This document shows positions 1 through 9,253 of a DNA stretch of 51,047 nucleotides, in pieces. Made by a program: the position numbers and the translations under genes. Origin of the DNA: an uncultured Bacillota bacterium (GTDB taxonomy: Bacteria > Bacillota > Clostridia > Peptostreptococcales > Anaerovoracaceae); contig CAUDEQ010000008.1 in assembly GCA_958448635.1 (NCBI GenBank), positions 1-51,047 on the forward strand, read 5' to 3'. The first letter of the stretch is position 1, and each line of letters starts with the position of its first letter. The notes under the pieces were generated by a model. It made no database searches. It was given only the letters and a program-made list of their open reading frames with translations, and was not told where the DNA came from.

Positions 1-83
1 ACCCTACCGAATTTTATTCTATTTTCTTCTGATATTTACCTTGACTTTTCATAGCCGGTCTCCTTTGCTGTGTTTATTCAGTT

Positions 84-899
84 TTATTTCTTATGTATGA
101 GCCAGTACATCATACCGACGAATACACTACCACCTATTATATTACCTATGGTTACAGGAAGCAAATTATTTATCAGAAATGAGCCTACTGTGAGCCCAGA
201 CGGATCAAGCCCCAACAGCTGAACATAGGCATCGTTGGCAGATGCTATCATTCCTGCCGGAATGAAGTACATGTTGGCTATGCTATGCTCGAATCCGCTG
301 ACCACGAATGCCATTATTATAAAGAATATAGAGAATATCTTGCTGATGGTCTCCTTGGCTCCCGTCGCCATCCAAACTGCAAGGCATACGAGCCAGTTAC
401 AGAGGATTCCCAGCACAAGGGCTTTGCCAAAGTCCATACTTACCTTGCCGATGGCTGTCTTCACCATGATGGCTCCCAGAAGCCCTCCGCTGGAATCCAG
501 TGGCGCTGCGTATGTCACCATGATAACCACGATCATCGCTCCTATGAAGTTCCCTATGTAGACTATGCCCCAGTTCCTGAGCATTGCGCCTACGCTGATC
601 CTTCTGTCAGACACGCCTATCACCATGAGGCAGTTGCCTGTAAAAAGCTCTGCTCCGCACAAAACGACCAGCATGAGGCCTATGGGAAAGACGCATCCCG
701 ATACCAGCTTGCCAAGCCCGAAGGTGTCGGGGTCAGCGATGAGATTGTACGATGCCATGGTGGATGCGAATCCGCCGAATGCGATATATGCTCCCGCCAG
801 TATTGCCATCAGTATCAGCGTCCTTGTGCTGCCTCCGGCTTTTGTAACGGCTGTGTCAGATAATTTATTAAGTATTTCCTTCGGTGTTGCTGCGCTCAA
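84..899 (-). CDS. focA: FocA-type formate/nitrite channel
   Basis: Cytoplasmic-membrane channel of the formate/nitrite transporter family, which forms pentamers and moves formate or related small anions. The 271-residue chain has about six hydrophobic helices, the GAELFTGN segment at 82-89 in the region of the central constriction, and GFEHSIANM at 202-210, where His205 matches the pore histidine of FocA (His209 in E. coli). LPVTIGNIIGG near the C-terminus is also FocA-like. Translation most likely starts at a TTG (897-899) eight bases after AAGGAG. No pyruvate formate-lyase or nitrite reductase gene is in the window, so formate is favoured by sequence likeness only. Confidence 0.93.
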   Translation of the reverse strand: MSAATPKEILNKLSDTAVTKAGGSTRTLILMAILAGAYIAFGGFASTMASYNLIADPDTFGLGKLVSGCVFPIGLMLVVLCGAELFTGNCLMVIGVSDRRISVGAMLRNWGIVYIGNFIGAMIVVIMVTYAAPLDSSGGLLGAIMVKTAIGKVSMDFGKALVLGILCNWLVCLAVWMATGAKETISKIFSIFFIIMAFVVSGFEHSIANMYFIPAGMIASANDAYVQLLGLDPSGLTVGSFLINNLLPVTIGNIIGGSVFVGMMYWLIHKK

Positions 900-993
900 A
901 ACAAGTTCTCCTTCTACATCATCTTAAAAAATAACATATGACTGATTTTACCACATCACGAGTTGTCGTTAAAGTTCAAAAATTCATATAAGC

Positions 994-1047
994 AAAAAAA
1001 TCCCTACATGCCGTTATCTGATTTAAAATGTTTGTTGAACATAGGGA
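994..1047 (-). ncRNA. Poly-U hairpin sharing the 6S RNA 3' end
   Basis: Read on the minus strand, the arm TCCCTATGTT (from 1047) pairs with GGCATGTAGGGA and is followed by seven U residues. Its last 20 bases differ by one base from the 3' end of the 6S RNA about 430 bases upstream (both have ACGGCATGT-N-GGGA plus a U run). It could be the terminator of a small RNA, or the collapsed remains of a second 6S gene whose centre has been lost. No protein gene ends just before it. Confidence 0.5.
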
Positions 1048-1088
1048 AGAGGATAGTTTCGTTTTTATTATTTGTGCAAATATAATTA

Positions 1089-1130
1089 GTAGAGTCATTT
1101 ATTTAAGATGACTCGCTGTCTGCGAGCTAC
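1089..1130. repeat. Compact three-way inverted-repeat element
   Basis: GTAG at 1089-1092 pairs with CTAC at 1127-1130. Inside lie two further hairpins, AGTCAT with ATGACT (1093-1098 with 1108-1113) and CTCGC with GCGAG (1112-1116 with 1122-1126), sharing two bases. A second perfect hairpin, TATGATTT-ATAG-AAATCATA, lies at 1171-1190. The element can fold on either strand. Function is unknown; it may be part of a small RNA or a degenerate mobile-element end. Confidence 0.45.
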
Positions 1131-1419
1131 CTCAACATGAAAAATAACTGGTGTATTTTTCCAAAATGTGTATGATTTATAGAAATCATAAAATATTACA
1201 CACGGGATTTTGCATAAATCGGCAGCCTCAAGCTCGAACGGCACAAGAACAGCAAATGAGTAGTTGTTTAAGTGCAATTCACCACAATAAAGTTAGAAAT
1301 TTGGCGTGAATAAAGCAGCCTGTACAGTGATTATAAAAATTCCGTGTGTAAAATTTTTAAAAAACATTGATATATACACATTTTGAAATTTTTATGATGA
1401 AAAAATTCTCGTTAGCGCC

Positions 1420-1601
1420 AAAAAAAATCCCGACATGCCGTCGAGGATAATAATTCACACCCTATCACTGATAGGGGGGTGCCCTGTTCCTGCATCTGCC
1501 TTCCTCTCCAAGGAGGCTTGACATCCGTCAAAGGAAACCCGGACTCCCAAGGTCGTTACGTAGGTTGAATTATAAAAGCCTCAACGCACATTTCAGGATC
1601 T
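1420..1601 (-). ncRNA. ssrS: 6S RNA, RNA polymerase regulator
   Basis: 6S RNA mimics an open promoter and binds housekeeping RNA polymerase. On the minus strand the 5' arm TCCTGAAATGTGCGTTGAGG pairs almost fully with the 3' arm CCTCGACGGCATGTCGGGA, with a one-base and a two-base bulge. These arms resemble the E. coli 6S termini (CTCTGAGATGTTCGC and CGGCGGCATCTCGG). The transcript ends in eight U residues (1420-1427). A TATAAT -10 box lies at 1608-1613, about seven bases before the predicted 5' end. Length is about 180 bases, usual for 6S RNA. I could not run a covariance model, so the internal bubble is not verified. Confidence 0.72.
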
Positions 1602-1738
1602 GTTACTATTATATGCTGCTTACATTTATATTATAAAAATTTTACGACATAAATGCAAGAGTTTTTGTAGCGCTTTAAAGGGAGGAAGAAGTATTTTCCT
1701 TAGATACTCTGTCCCATAAAAGCGCTGCACTGCCCGCT

Positions 1739-3487
1739 TTACAATATGCTTGTACTGTAAAGCTCAGCATAATGACCGTTCCTTGCCATCAGCTCATCGT
1801 GGCTGCCCTCTTCCTCTATTACGCCGTTGTTTATCAGAACTATCCTGTCCACATTCTTTATGGTGCTGAGCCTGTGGGCGATAATTATGGACGTTCTGCC
1901 CTCTGCCAGCTTATCAAATGCCGCCTGTATCTTTGCCTCCGTCACGGTGTCCAGAGCCGAGGTGGCCTCATCAAGAATCAGAAGCGGCGGGTTTTTCAGA
2001 AAGATTCTGGCTATCGCCACACGCTGCTTCTGGCCTCCCGACAGCAGCACGCCTCTCTCACCTGTATATGTGTCGAACCTGTCCGGCATTTCCATGATAT
2101 CATCGTATATCTCGGCCTGTCTTGCAGCCTCCATTACCTCCTCATCGGTGGCGTCAGGTCTGCCGTAGCGTATATTCTCCATGATAGTATCCGCAAAGAG
2201 GAATACATCCTGCTGAATGATGCCGATGGCCCTCCTGAGATCTGCCTTGCGGACGTTTCTCACGTCTATGCCATCTATTTTCACAGCTCCCGACGACACA
2301 TCGTAAAACCTTGGTATCAGCTGGCAAAGCGTACTCTTGCCGCCTCCTGAAGGTCCGACGATGGCTATGGATCTTCCGCCGTCTATATCGAGGCTTATAT
2401 CGTGAAGGACCTCCGTATTTTCATCGTAGCCGAAGCTGACATTTTCAAAGGATATGGCGCCTTCTCCTATGCGGAATTCCTCAGGCTCGGAGGCTTCTCT
2501 TATCTCAGGCTCTGTCTGCATGATGTCTATAAACCTCGTCAGCCCTGCCCAGCCGTTCATGAACATCTCGGCAAAATTGGAAAGCTTTCTTATAGGGTTG
2601 ATGAAGGTGCTGACGAAGAGATAGAAGGTTATCAGATCGACATAGTTCATATCATCCTTCATTATCAGCCAGCCGCCGCATGCCAGAATGGCAACGGGCA
2701 TTATGCAGAGAAAATACTCCAGTGATGAGTTGAACTGGCCGAAGGCCTTGTAGTTATCGCATTTTGCTGTCTTGAACTGCTCATTGGCTCTGTGAAATTT
2801 GCCGTAATCAGATGCTTCATTGGCAAAGGCCTTTGATGTCCTTATGCCTGAAATGCCCGACTCTATTTCACCGTTGATCTCAGCCATTTTGACCTTGACC
2901 TTCTTGGAGGCTTTAACCATCCTTCTCCTGCAAAGAATCACGATAAACAGGAATACAGGTATGATTACGATTATCAGCAGCGCAAGCTGCCACTGTATGG
3001 TAGCCATTATTATCGTGGAGCCTATTATCGTCACGAAGGCTATGAAAAGATCTTCAGGGCCGTGATGTGCCAGCTCCGTGATTTCAAAGAGATCTCCCGT
3101 CATTCTGTTCATCAGCTGTCCTGTCTTATTTCTGTCAAAAAACCTGAAATCCAAGGTCTGAATATGGGTAAACAAATCGTCCCTCAGATCGGCTTCAACC
3201 CTGACTCCGAACATATGACCCCAGTATGTGATGATGTAATTCATGGCTACCCTAAGCAGGAAGGCAACAGCCACTATCATCATCACCGTAAAGAAGGTGT
3301 GATATTCCTTTCCCGGCAGCATGTCATACATTGCCCTTCTTGCCACCATGGGAAATGCCAGATCTATGAGAGACGCCACCAGAGCGCACCCCAGATCAAG
3401 AATAAACAGCTTGTAATGCGGTTTGAAATAGCTTATGAAGACCTTCATAGGTCCCTTTGTATAGTCTTTTTTCTTATTATTCGTCAT
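1739..3487 (-). CDS. ABC exporter, fused permease-ATPase
   Basis: Half-size ABC exporter of the MsbA/BmrA type, expected to work as a homodimer pumping lipids, drugs or peptides outward using ATP. It has an N-terminal six-helix domain (about 1-320) and a C-terminal nucleotide-binding domain with Walker A GPSGGGKST at 378-386, signature LSGGQ at 482-486, Walker B LLILDE at 502-507 and switch His538. All catalytic motifs are intact. The first ATG (3487) lacks a good ribosome site and lies eight bases after a TATAAT. The Met14 start at 3448, preceded by AAAGGG, is at least as likely. No partner half-transporter is adjacent, and the substrate cannot be told from sequence. Confidence 0.93.
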   Translation of the reverse strand: MTNNKKKDYTKGPMKVFISYFKPHYKLFILDLGCALVASLIDLAFPMVARRAMYDMLPGKEYHTFFTVMMIVAVAFLLRVAMNYIITYWGHMFGVRVEADLRDDLFTHIQTLDFRFFDRNKTGQLMNRMTGDLFEITELAHHGPEDLFIAFVTIIGSTIIMATIQWQLALLIIVIIPVFLFIVILCRRRMVKASKKVKVKMAEINGEIESGISGIRTSKAFANEASDYGKFHRANEQFKTAKCDNYKAFGQFNSSLEYFLCIMPVAILACGGWLIMKDDMNYVDLITFYLFVSTFINPIRKLSNFAEMFMNGWAGLTRFIDIMQTEPEIREASEPEEFRIGEGAISFENVSFGYDENTEVLHDISLDIDGGRSIAIVGPSGGGKSTLCQLIPRFYDVSSGAVKIDGIDVRNVRKADLRRAIGIIQQDVFLFADTIMENIRYGRPDATDEEVMEAARQAEIYDDIMEMPDRFDTYTGERGVLLSGGQKQRVAIARIFLKNPPLLILDEATSALDTVTEAKIQAAFDKLAEGRTSIIIAHRLSTIKNVDRIVLINNGVIEEEGSHDELMARNGHYAELYSTSIL

Positions 3488-3530
3488 GATCTCATATTAT
3501 ACTTAATCTATACATACCAATGCTTCATCT

Positions 3531-3567
3531 AAAAGCCCCTTGCCTGAAGATATATCAGACAAGAGGC
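3531..3567 (-). terminator. Intrinsic terminator after yebC
   Basis: On the minus strand GCCTCTTGTCTGA pairs along all 13 bases with TCAGGCAAGGGGC (two G-U pairs) across a seven-base loop and is followed by TTTTAG. It closes the yebC transcript before the ABC exporter gene. Confidence 0.85.
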
Positions 3568-3611
3568 GTCTTTAAGGTCATCCTATTGATTTTAGGATCA
3601 GGCAACGATCC

Positions 3612-4343
3612 TTATTCGATGGATTCGAGGTCAACGCTGCAATTGTGATGTACCTTCTGTACATCATCGTTATCCTCGAGAATATCTATCATCTTCTTGA
3701 GTGATTTAAGCGATGATTCGTCCGACGGTGCCGCTTCCATGGAAGGAACGAATTCGACATCTGAATCTACGAATTCATATCCTGCATCCGTAAGCGCTCC
3801 GTGAACATCTGTGTATGATGCAGGATCGGTAAGAATCTCGAAGCTGTCGTCATGAGACACCATATCCTCTGCACCTGCCTCAAGAGCAGCCTCCATCAGT
3901 GCATCTTCATCGATATCGTCTGTCTTTTCAATGATGATAACGCCCTTTCTGGCGAACATGTATGATACACAGCCCGGAGTTCCCAGATTTCCGCCGTGCT
4001 TGTCAAATGTGGACCTTACAGCCGAAGTGGTTCTGTTTCTGTTATCAGTCAGAGTTTCAACGATAACGGCAACGCCGCCTACGCCGTAACCTTCAAATGT
4101 GAGTTCCTCGTATGTTTCGCCGGCCAGCTCTCCGGTACCTTTCTTTATAGCTCTCTTGATATTGTCGTTAGGCATACCGATGGCCTTTGCCTTTTCTATG
4201 GCAACTCTCAGCGTAGCGTTGTAGTCGGGGTCTCCTCCCGCTTTAGCTGCTACGATGATAGCTCTTCCGTATTTTGTGAACATTGCCGCACGTTTTGAAT
4301 CCTGTGCTGCCTTTCTGCCTGCAATTGTACCGTGTCTTCCCAT
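3612..4343 (-). CDS. yebC: YebC/PmpR family regulator
   Basis: Conserved 243-residue protein of the YebC/PmpR/TACO1 family. Members have been described as DNA-binding regulators and, more recently, as translation factors that relieve ribosome stalling at proline runs. The N-terminus MGRHGTIAGRKAAQDSKRA and the GGVAVIVETLTDNRNRT and GGNLGTPGCVSYMF blocks are family hallmarks. Length is usual. The ATG follows GGAGGTGTCTCC. It is transcribed after the activase and GNAT genes with a 54-base gap and ends in its own terminator. The variant N-terminus (GRHGTIAGRK rather than GHSKWANIK) is common in Firmicutes paralogues. Confidence 0.93.
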   Translation of the reverse strand: MGRHGTIAGRKAAQDSKRAAMFTKYGRAIIVAAKAGGDPDYNATLRVAIEKAKAIGMPNDNIKRAIKKGTGELAGETYEELTFEGYGVGGVAVIVETLTDNRNRTTSAVRSTFDKHGGNLGTPGCVSYMFARKGVIIIEKTDDIDEDALMEAALEAGAEDMVSHDDSFEILTDPASYTDVHGALTDAGYEFVDSDVEFVPSMEAAPSDESSLKSLKKMIDILEDNDDVQKVHHNCSVDLESIE

Positions 4344-4397
4344 GGAGACACCTCCTAACTTTTTATAATTTTCCTATAGCATTATACACCTATGCAT

Positions 4398-4946
4398 TTA
4401 TAAATTCAAGGAAAGATATTCCTCCCTGAGCATCGACAGCAAATGAACGTCATACAGGACACCGTTCTTACGGCAGTTTTTCCTGAGACAGCCTTCAGGC
4501 TTGAAGCCCAGCTTAAGGTAAAGCTGCCTTGCCGGATTTCCCGTATAATGATCGAGATACAGCCTCTCAAGGCTCAGCTCAGTAAAACAGTATTTAAGCA
4601 TCGCCTCCATAGCCTGCCTGCCGTAGCCGTTACCTCTTAGATTAGTATCACCTATGTAGATTCTCCAGATCTCAGCCTTCCAACCCTCGATTATGTCGCT
4701 GATGACAACACGTCCTATCACAGTATCCGCATCATATCCCTTCAGACATATGGTGAACTGACGTACAGCAGTATCCTGAAGGTCATTGAAGTATTTGCAA
4801 TATACCTCTTCCCTGCTCTGATCATCACCGATGCTGAAAAATCTTGTAACGTCGGGATCTCGCTCCCATGCGAAAAACAATTCGAGATCCTCCAGCTCCG
4901 TAGGGCGGAGTCTGAGATCTTCCGTCTCTAAAATCATCTCATTCAT
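4398..4946 (-). CDS. GNAT acetyltransferase, RimJ/RimL type
   Basis: Acetyl-CoA-dependent N-acetyltransferase of the GNAT fold, in the branch that includes ribosomal-protein and antibiotic acetylases. The start LRLRPTELEDLELFFAWERDPDV is the usual opening of this branch. The acetyl-CoA loop is seen as DTNLRGNGYGRQAM, followed by LYLDHYTGNPARQLYLKLGF. The first ATG lies directly against GAGGAG, so Met4 (4937) may be the real start. It lies 20 bases downstream of the activase gene and is probably cotranscribed with it. Substrate unknown. Confidence 0.88.
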   Translation of the reverse strand: MNEMILETEDLRLRPTELEDLELFFAWERDPDVTRFFSIGDDQSREEVYCKYFNDLQDTAVRQFTICLKGYDADTVIGRVVISDIIEGWKAEIWRIYIGDTNLRGNGYGRQAMEAMLKYCFTELSLERLYLDHYTGNPARQLYLKLGFKPEGCLRKNCRKNGVLYDVHLLSMLREEYLSLNL

Positions 4947-4966
4947 CTCCTCTGCACAGCGCAGTC

Positions 4967-7900
4967 TTATTCCTCCGACTTATGCTTATCCTGAAGATTC
5001 TTGTGAGCAGTCGCCATCATCAGCTTGATACGGTTAAGCTGGTTGACATCGGAAGCGCCCGGGTCGTAGTCGATGGCAGCTATGTTTGCCTTAGGATTTC
5101 GCTTTCTCAACGGCTTCATCATGCCCTTTCCTGTAACGTGGTTAGGCAGACATGCGAAAGGCTGCATGCACACGATGTTCTCCACACCGTCGTCGATGAG
5201 GTCTGCCATTTCACCTGTAAGCAGCCAGCCTTCTCCGCACTGGTTGCCGAGCGAAACGATCTGTGAAGCTTTCTTGGCTATATCGGCGATATGCATAGGA
5301 GGATGGAATCGTCTGCTTTCCTCAAGAGCCTTTCTCATCGGCTTTCTGAACCTTTCCACGAATTTAATCGCTATCTTGTTGCCGAGTGAGGCCTTGTAGG
5401 AGCCTGAAAGATTCAGGTAGTTGTACTCCTTGCTGAACATTCCGTACATGAAGAAGTCTATGAGATCAAGGACCACGGCCTCGCCGCCCTCCTGCTCTAT
5501 TATTCCCACTATATCGTTGTTGGCATTAGGATGGTACTTGACAAGAATCTCTCCCACCACGCCTACCTTAGGCTTTTCTATGTCCAGAAGCGGCAGTGCG
5601 TCGAAGTCCTTGACGATGCCCTCGATGGTGGTCTTGAACTTCCTGAAGCTTCCCGTATAAACGTTTCTTCTGGCCACTCTGGACCATTTTTCAAACAGCT
5701 CGTTGGCAGAGCCCGGAACTGCTTCGTAAGGTCTCGTCTTGTAAAGCACCCTCATCAGCACGTCGCCGTATACGAGTCCCATGAGAGCGCGCTTTATCAG
5801 CTTGTATGACATGAGGTTGAAGCCAGGGTTTGACTCCAATCCCGACATGTTTACCGACACAACAGGAATCTGCTCCATGTCCATGTCCTTGAGGGCTTTT
5901 CGCAAAAGCGCCACATAATTGCTGGCACGGCACTGTCCTCCCGTCTGGCTCATGAATATCGCCACATTATCAAGATCGACCTCTCCCGATTTGAGATATG
6001 AAATTATCTGACCCAACGATACTATCGTAGGATAGCATGCGTCGTTATTTATGTATTTCAGACCTTCTTCAACGGCATTTTTATCCACGGTAGGCAGTCT
6101 CTTCGCCTTGTATCCCGCCCTTTCCAGAGCCGTTTCCAGAAACTGGAAATGCATCGGAGCCATTTCAGGTATGAGCATGGTATATTCCTTCCTCATCTCC
6201 TTGGTGAAGAACCTTCTCTTATAAGGTGAATTGTCTTCTATGTGCTTCACCTTGTTCTTCTCACGCTCATCCATGGCAGCCTTCAGCGAACGTATCCTTA
6301 TCTTGGCAGCCCCCATGTTGGTTCCTTCGTCTATCTTCAACACTGTATAGAGTTTGTTATTCTTCTTCGTTATCTCTTCCACCTGGTCTGTCGTAACGGC
6401 GTCAAGGCCGCAGCCGAAGGAATTCAGCTGTACTATCTCTACATCGTCGGTAGTTCCCACGAAGGTTGCCGCCTTGTAGAGTCTTGAGTGATACATCCAC
6501 TGGTCCAAAACACGAAGCGGTCTCGACAGCTTACCAAGATGCGCCACCGAATCCTCGGTAAGCACCACCATATCAAAGGAAGTAATTATCTTATCTATGC
6601 CGTGATTGATTTCCGGATCCAGATGATAAGGTCTTCCGGCCAGCACAACAGCCTTTTTCTTATGCTCTCTGGCCCACCTGAGTGCAGCTTCACCCTTTTT
6701 CTTGATATCTCCCTTGAATCTCCTGTCCTCGGCTCTTGCCATCTTTATGGCGTCCTCAATCTCCAGCCTTCCGACGCCGGTCCTTCTGAGGACCTTGTAC
6801 AGCTCCCTCTGGAGAAACTCATCATTATCGTAAGGCAGGAAAGGATGAGAGAAGATAACATCGTTTTCCTCAAACACATCATCCATATTTCCGGCTATTA
6901 CTTCAGGATATGTGGCGACTATAGGACAATTGTAATGGTTGGGCGCTGTCTTGTCTTCGATACGCTCATAGTTGATGCTCGGATAGAATATCCACTTGGC
7001 GCCGTGATCCACCAGCCACTTGATATGTCCGTGGACGAGCTTGGCAGGATAGCATACAGTATCCGAGGATATGGTCTCCATGCCTTTCTCGTACATTTCC
7101 TTATTGGAAAACGGCGACAGCATAACGCTGAAGCCCAGCCTGGTGAACAGCACGTGCCAGAACGGGTAATTTTCATACATATTGAGGACTCTCGGTATTC
7201 CGATGACACCTCTTTTGGAATCCTCCACCGTCAGCGGCCTGTATTTAAAGAGCCTTTCCAGCTTGTATTCATACATGTTAGGCAGCTTGCTGTCGGAGTC
7301 TGTCTGTTTTCCTTCACCCTTCTCGCATCTGTTTCCGGTGAAAAACCTGGTTCCGTCATTGAACTTGTTTATCGTCATGAGGCAGTTATTTTCACATCCC
7401 TTGCATCTAACATGACTTGTTTCAACATGAAATGAAACCATTTCGTCCATGGTTATTATGGATGATATTGTGTCCTCGACGTAGTTTTCCCTGGCGATGA
7501 GAGCCGCCCCGTATGCACCCATGAGCCCTGCGATGTCAGGCCTGATTATCTCCTTGCCCATGACGTTTTCTATGGCTCTAAGCACAGCGTCGTTGAGGAA
7601 GGTACCACCCTGAACGACGATTTTTTCGCCGGCCTCCTCAGGATTTCTAAGCTTGATAACCTTGTAAAGTGCATTCTTTATTACCGAATATGAAAGTCCG
7701 GCCGATATGTCGCCTATAGTTGCGCCCTCCTTCTGCGCCTGCTTCACCTTGGAGTTCATGAATACGGTACATCTGGTACCGAGATCCACAGGTGATTTGG
7801 CGAAGAGAGCTTCCGTAGCGAAGGACTTGACGTCCATGTTCACTGATTTAGCATAAGTTTCAATGAACGATCCGCAGCCTGAAGAGCATGCTTCGTTGAG

Positions 7901-9208
7901 CATGATATTGTATATGGCTCCATCTCTTATCCTCATGCACTTCATGTCCTGACCGCCTATATCGAGGATAAAGTCCACGCCCGGCAGGAATTCTTCGGCA
8001 GCCTTATAGTGAGCCATGGTCTCGATCTCTCCCATATCTGCCTTGAATGCTGCCTTTATGAGGCCTTCACCGTATCCCGTGGCTGCAACATTGGCTATGT
8101 ATGCCTTGGAAGGAAGAAGTGAATACAGCTCCTTCAGCATGTTCATTGTAGCTTCAAGAGGCTTTCCTTCGTTTCCAGTATAATACGAATACAGCAGGTT
8201 CTTTTCTTCATCTATAAGCGCAGCCTTGGTGGTGGTGGAACCTGCATCTATGCCCAGGAACACCTTTCCCCTCGCTTTTTTTATATCCTTTCTCTTGATG
8301 GTATCCTTCAGATGCCTGTCTCTGAACTTCTTGTATTCATCGACATTCTTAAAGAGAGGGTCCACATGCTTCGTATCGGAAAGAGCTGCGGGATCCGCAT
8401 TATCTATCCTGGATATTATCTCGCTGAAATCCACCTCTTCGTATTTTGATGCATTTATCGCCGCACCAATGGCAACGAAAAACTTTGAATCCTCCGGGAA
8501 GATGATTTCATCATCGGAAAGCTGAAGCGTCTCTATGAATCTCTTTCTCAGCTCACTGAGAAACGAAAGCGGCCCGCCGAGAAACGCCACCTTTCCCTTG
8601 ATGGTATGCCCGCAGGCAAGCCCGCTTATTGTCTGATTTACCACAGCCTGAAATATGGATGCTGCCAGATCCTCGATGGGCGCACCCTCATTGATGAGCG
8701 GCTGTATATCCGTCTTGGCGAAAACACCGCATCTGGCTGCAATCGGATATATCATATTATGCTTCTTCGCAGCTTCATTGAGTCCTGCGGCATCGGTGTT
8801 GAGCAGCACTGCCATCTGGTCGATGAAAGCGCCTGTTCCTCCGGCACAGGTTCCGTTCATTCTCTGCTCCACAGTCTGTCCGTAGAATGTTATTTTGGCG
8901 TCCTCTCCTCCCAGCTCTATGGCAACATCGGTTTCAGGTATCAATGCCTCTACAGCTGCGCTGCATGTGACAACCTCCTGCTCAAAGGGAATCTTGAGAA
9001 TGTTGGACAGGGATAATCCTCCCGATCCTGTTATGACCATTCTAAGTCTGATGTTTCCTTTCTCCTCGTACATCTGCCTGATGAGATCCGTTACCGTCTC
9101 AAATACATTCGACATATGTCGTTCATATCTGCTGTATATTACCTTATCCTCACTATTCAGCAGAATCAGCTTTACCGTGGTGGAGCCTACATCTATTCCC
9201 AACCTCAT
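4967..9208 (-). CDS. 2-hydroxyacyl-CoA dehydratase activase-like protein
   Basis: Very long (1413-residue) relative of the ATPases that activate 2-hydroxyacyl-CoA dehydratases and benzoyl-CoA reductases by ATP-driven electron transfer. Two BadF/BadG-type ASKHA modules are visible. The first runs about 1-255 (LGIDVGSTTVK, Cys121 in NGTCAGGTGAF). The second runs about 317-575 (LGIDAGSTTTK, IGGQDMK, ACSSGCGSF, GTRCTVF). A DUF2229-like region and a cysteine-bearing C-terminal domain related to the dehydratase component follow. This is a known fused architecture in Clostridia. No separate dehydratase subunits are adjacent, so the enzyme it serves is unclear; it may be self-contained. The ATG at 9208 has AAGGA six bases upstream. 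Confidence 0.88.
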   Translation of the reverse strand: MRLGIDVGSTTVKLILLNSEDKVIYSRYERHMSNVFETVTDLIRQMYEEKGNIRLRMVITGSGGLSLSNILKIPFEQEVVTCSAAVEALIPETDVAIELGGEDAKITFYGQTVEQRMNGTCAGGTGAFIDQMAVLLNTDAAGLNEAAKKHNMIYPIAARCGVFAKTDIQPLINEGAPIEDLAASIFQAVVNQTISGLACGHTIKGKVAFLGGPLSFLSELRKRFIETLQLSDDEIIFPEDSKFFVAIGAAINASKYEEVDFSEIISRIDNADPAALSDTKHVDPLFKNVDEYKKFRDRHLKDTIKRKDIKKARGKVFLGIDAGSTTTKAALIDEEKNLLYSYYTGNEGKPLEATMNMLKELYSLLPSKAYIANVAATGYGEGLIKAAFKADMGEIETMAHYKAAEEFLPGVDFILDIGGQDMKCMRIRDGAIYNIMLNEACSSGCGSFIETYAKSVNMDVKSFATEALFAKSPVDLGTRCTVFMNSKVKQAQKEGATIGDISAGLSYSVIKNALYKVIKLRNPEEAGEKIVVQGGTFLNDAVLRAIENVMGKEIIRPDIAGLMGAYGAALIARENYVEDTISSIITMDEMVSFHVETSHVRCKGCENNCLMTINKFNDGTRFFTGNRCEKGEGKQTDSDSKLPNMYEYKLERLFKYRPLTVEDSKRGVIGIPRVLNMYENYPFWHVLFTRLGFSVMLSPFSNKEMYEKGMETISSDTVCYPAKLVHGHIKWLVDHGAKWIFYPSINYERIEDKTAPNHYNCPIVATYPEVIAGNMDDVFEENDVIFSHPFLPYDNDEFLQRELYKVLRRTGVGRLEIEDAIKMARAEDRRFKGDIKKKGEAALRWAREHKKKAVVLAGRPYHLDPEINHGIDKIITSFDMVVLTEDSVAHLGKLSRPLRVLDQWMYHSRLYKAATFVGTTDDVEIVQLNSFGCGLDAVTTDQVEEITKKNNKLYTVLKIDEGTNMGAAKIRIRSLKAAMDEREKNKVKHIEDNSPYKRRFFTKEMRKEYTMLIPEMAPMHFQFLETALERAGYKAKRLPTVDKNAVEEGLKYINNDACYPTIVSLGQIISYLKSGEVDLDNVAIFMSQTGGQCRASNYVALLRKALKDMDMEQIPVVSVNMSGLESNPGFNLMSYKLIKRALMGLVYGDVLMRVLYKTRPYEAVPGSANELFEKWSRVARRNVYTGSFRKFKTTIEGIVKDFDALPLLDIEKPKVGVVGEILVKYHPNANNDIVGIIEQEGGEAVVLDLIDFFMYGMFSKEYNYLNLSGSYKASLGNKIAIKFVERFRKPMRKALEESRRFHPPMHIADIAKKASQIVSLGNQCGEGWLLTGEMADLIDDGVENIVCMQPFACLPNHVTGKGMMKPLRKRNPKANIAAIDYDPGASDVNQLNRIKLMMATAHKNLQDKHKSEE

Positions 9209-9253
9209 ATTAATTTCCTTTCTATTTTCGGGTCATTTATTTCTATAATGCCT

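Larger units (their letters stand above)
900..1738. other. Gene-poor 839-base region with RNA elements
   Basis: The only long stretch without a convincing protein gene. It is AT-rich and holds, from left to right: the focA leader with its ribosome site, a poly-U hairpin element (994-1047, minus), a 42-base cruciform (1089-1130), a perfect hairpin (1171-1190) and a 6S RNA (about 1420-1601, minus). A 60-codon frame (1095-1277, minus) overlaps the inverted repeats, has no clear ribosome site and resembles nothing I know, so I do not call it. From 1614 to 1738 I see only the AT-rich 6S promoter region and the end of the ABC exporter gene. Confidence 0.6.

Noticed and set aside
14..52. A 12-codon minus-strand frame after AAAGGAG
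   Set aside because: Good ribosome site, but too short to support as a gene from this window alone.
285..863. A 192-codon plus-strand frame opposite focA
   Set aside because: FocA motifs are clear on the minus strand; no family resemblance here.
1095..1277. A 60-codon minus-strand frame in the gene-poor region
   Set aside because: It has no ribosome site, overlaps the inverted repeats and resembles no family; more likely chance.
6488..7435. A 315-codon plus-strand frame inside the activase gene
   Set aside because: It is antisense to a well-supported conserved protein and its translation is low in order; a shadow frame.
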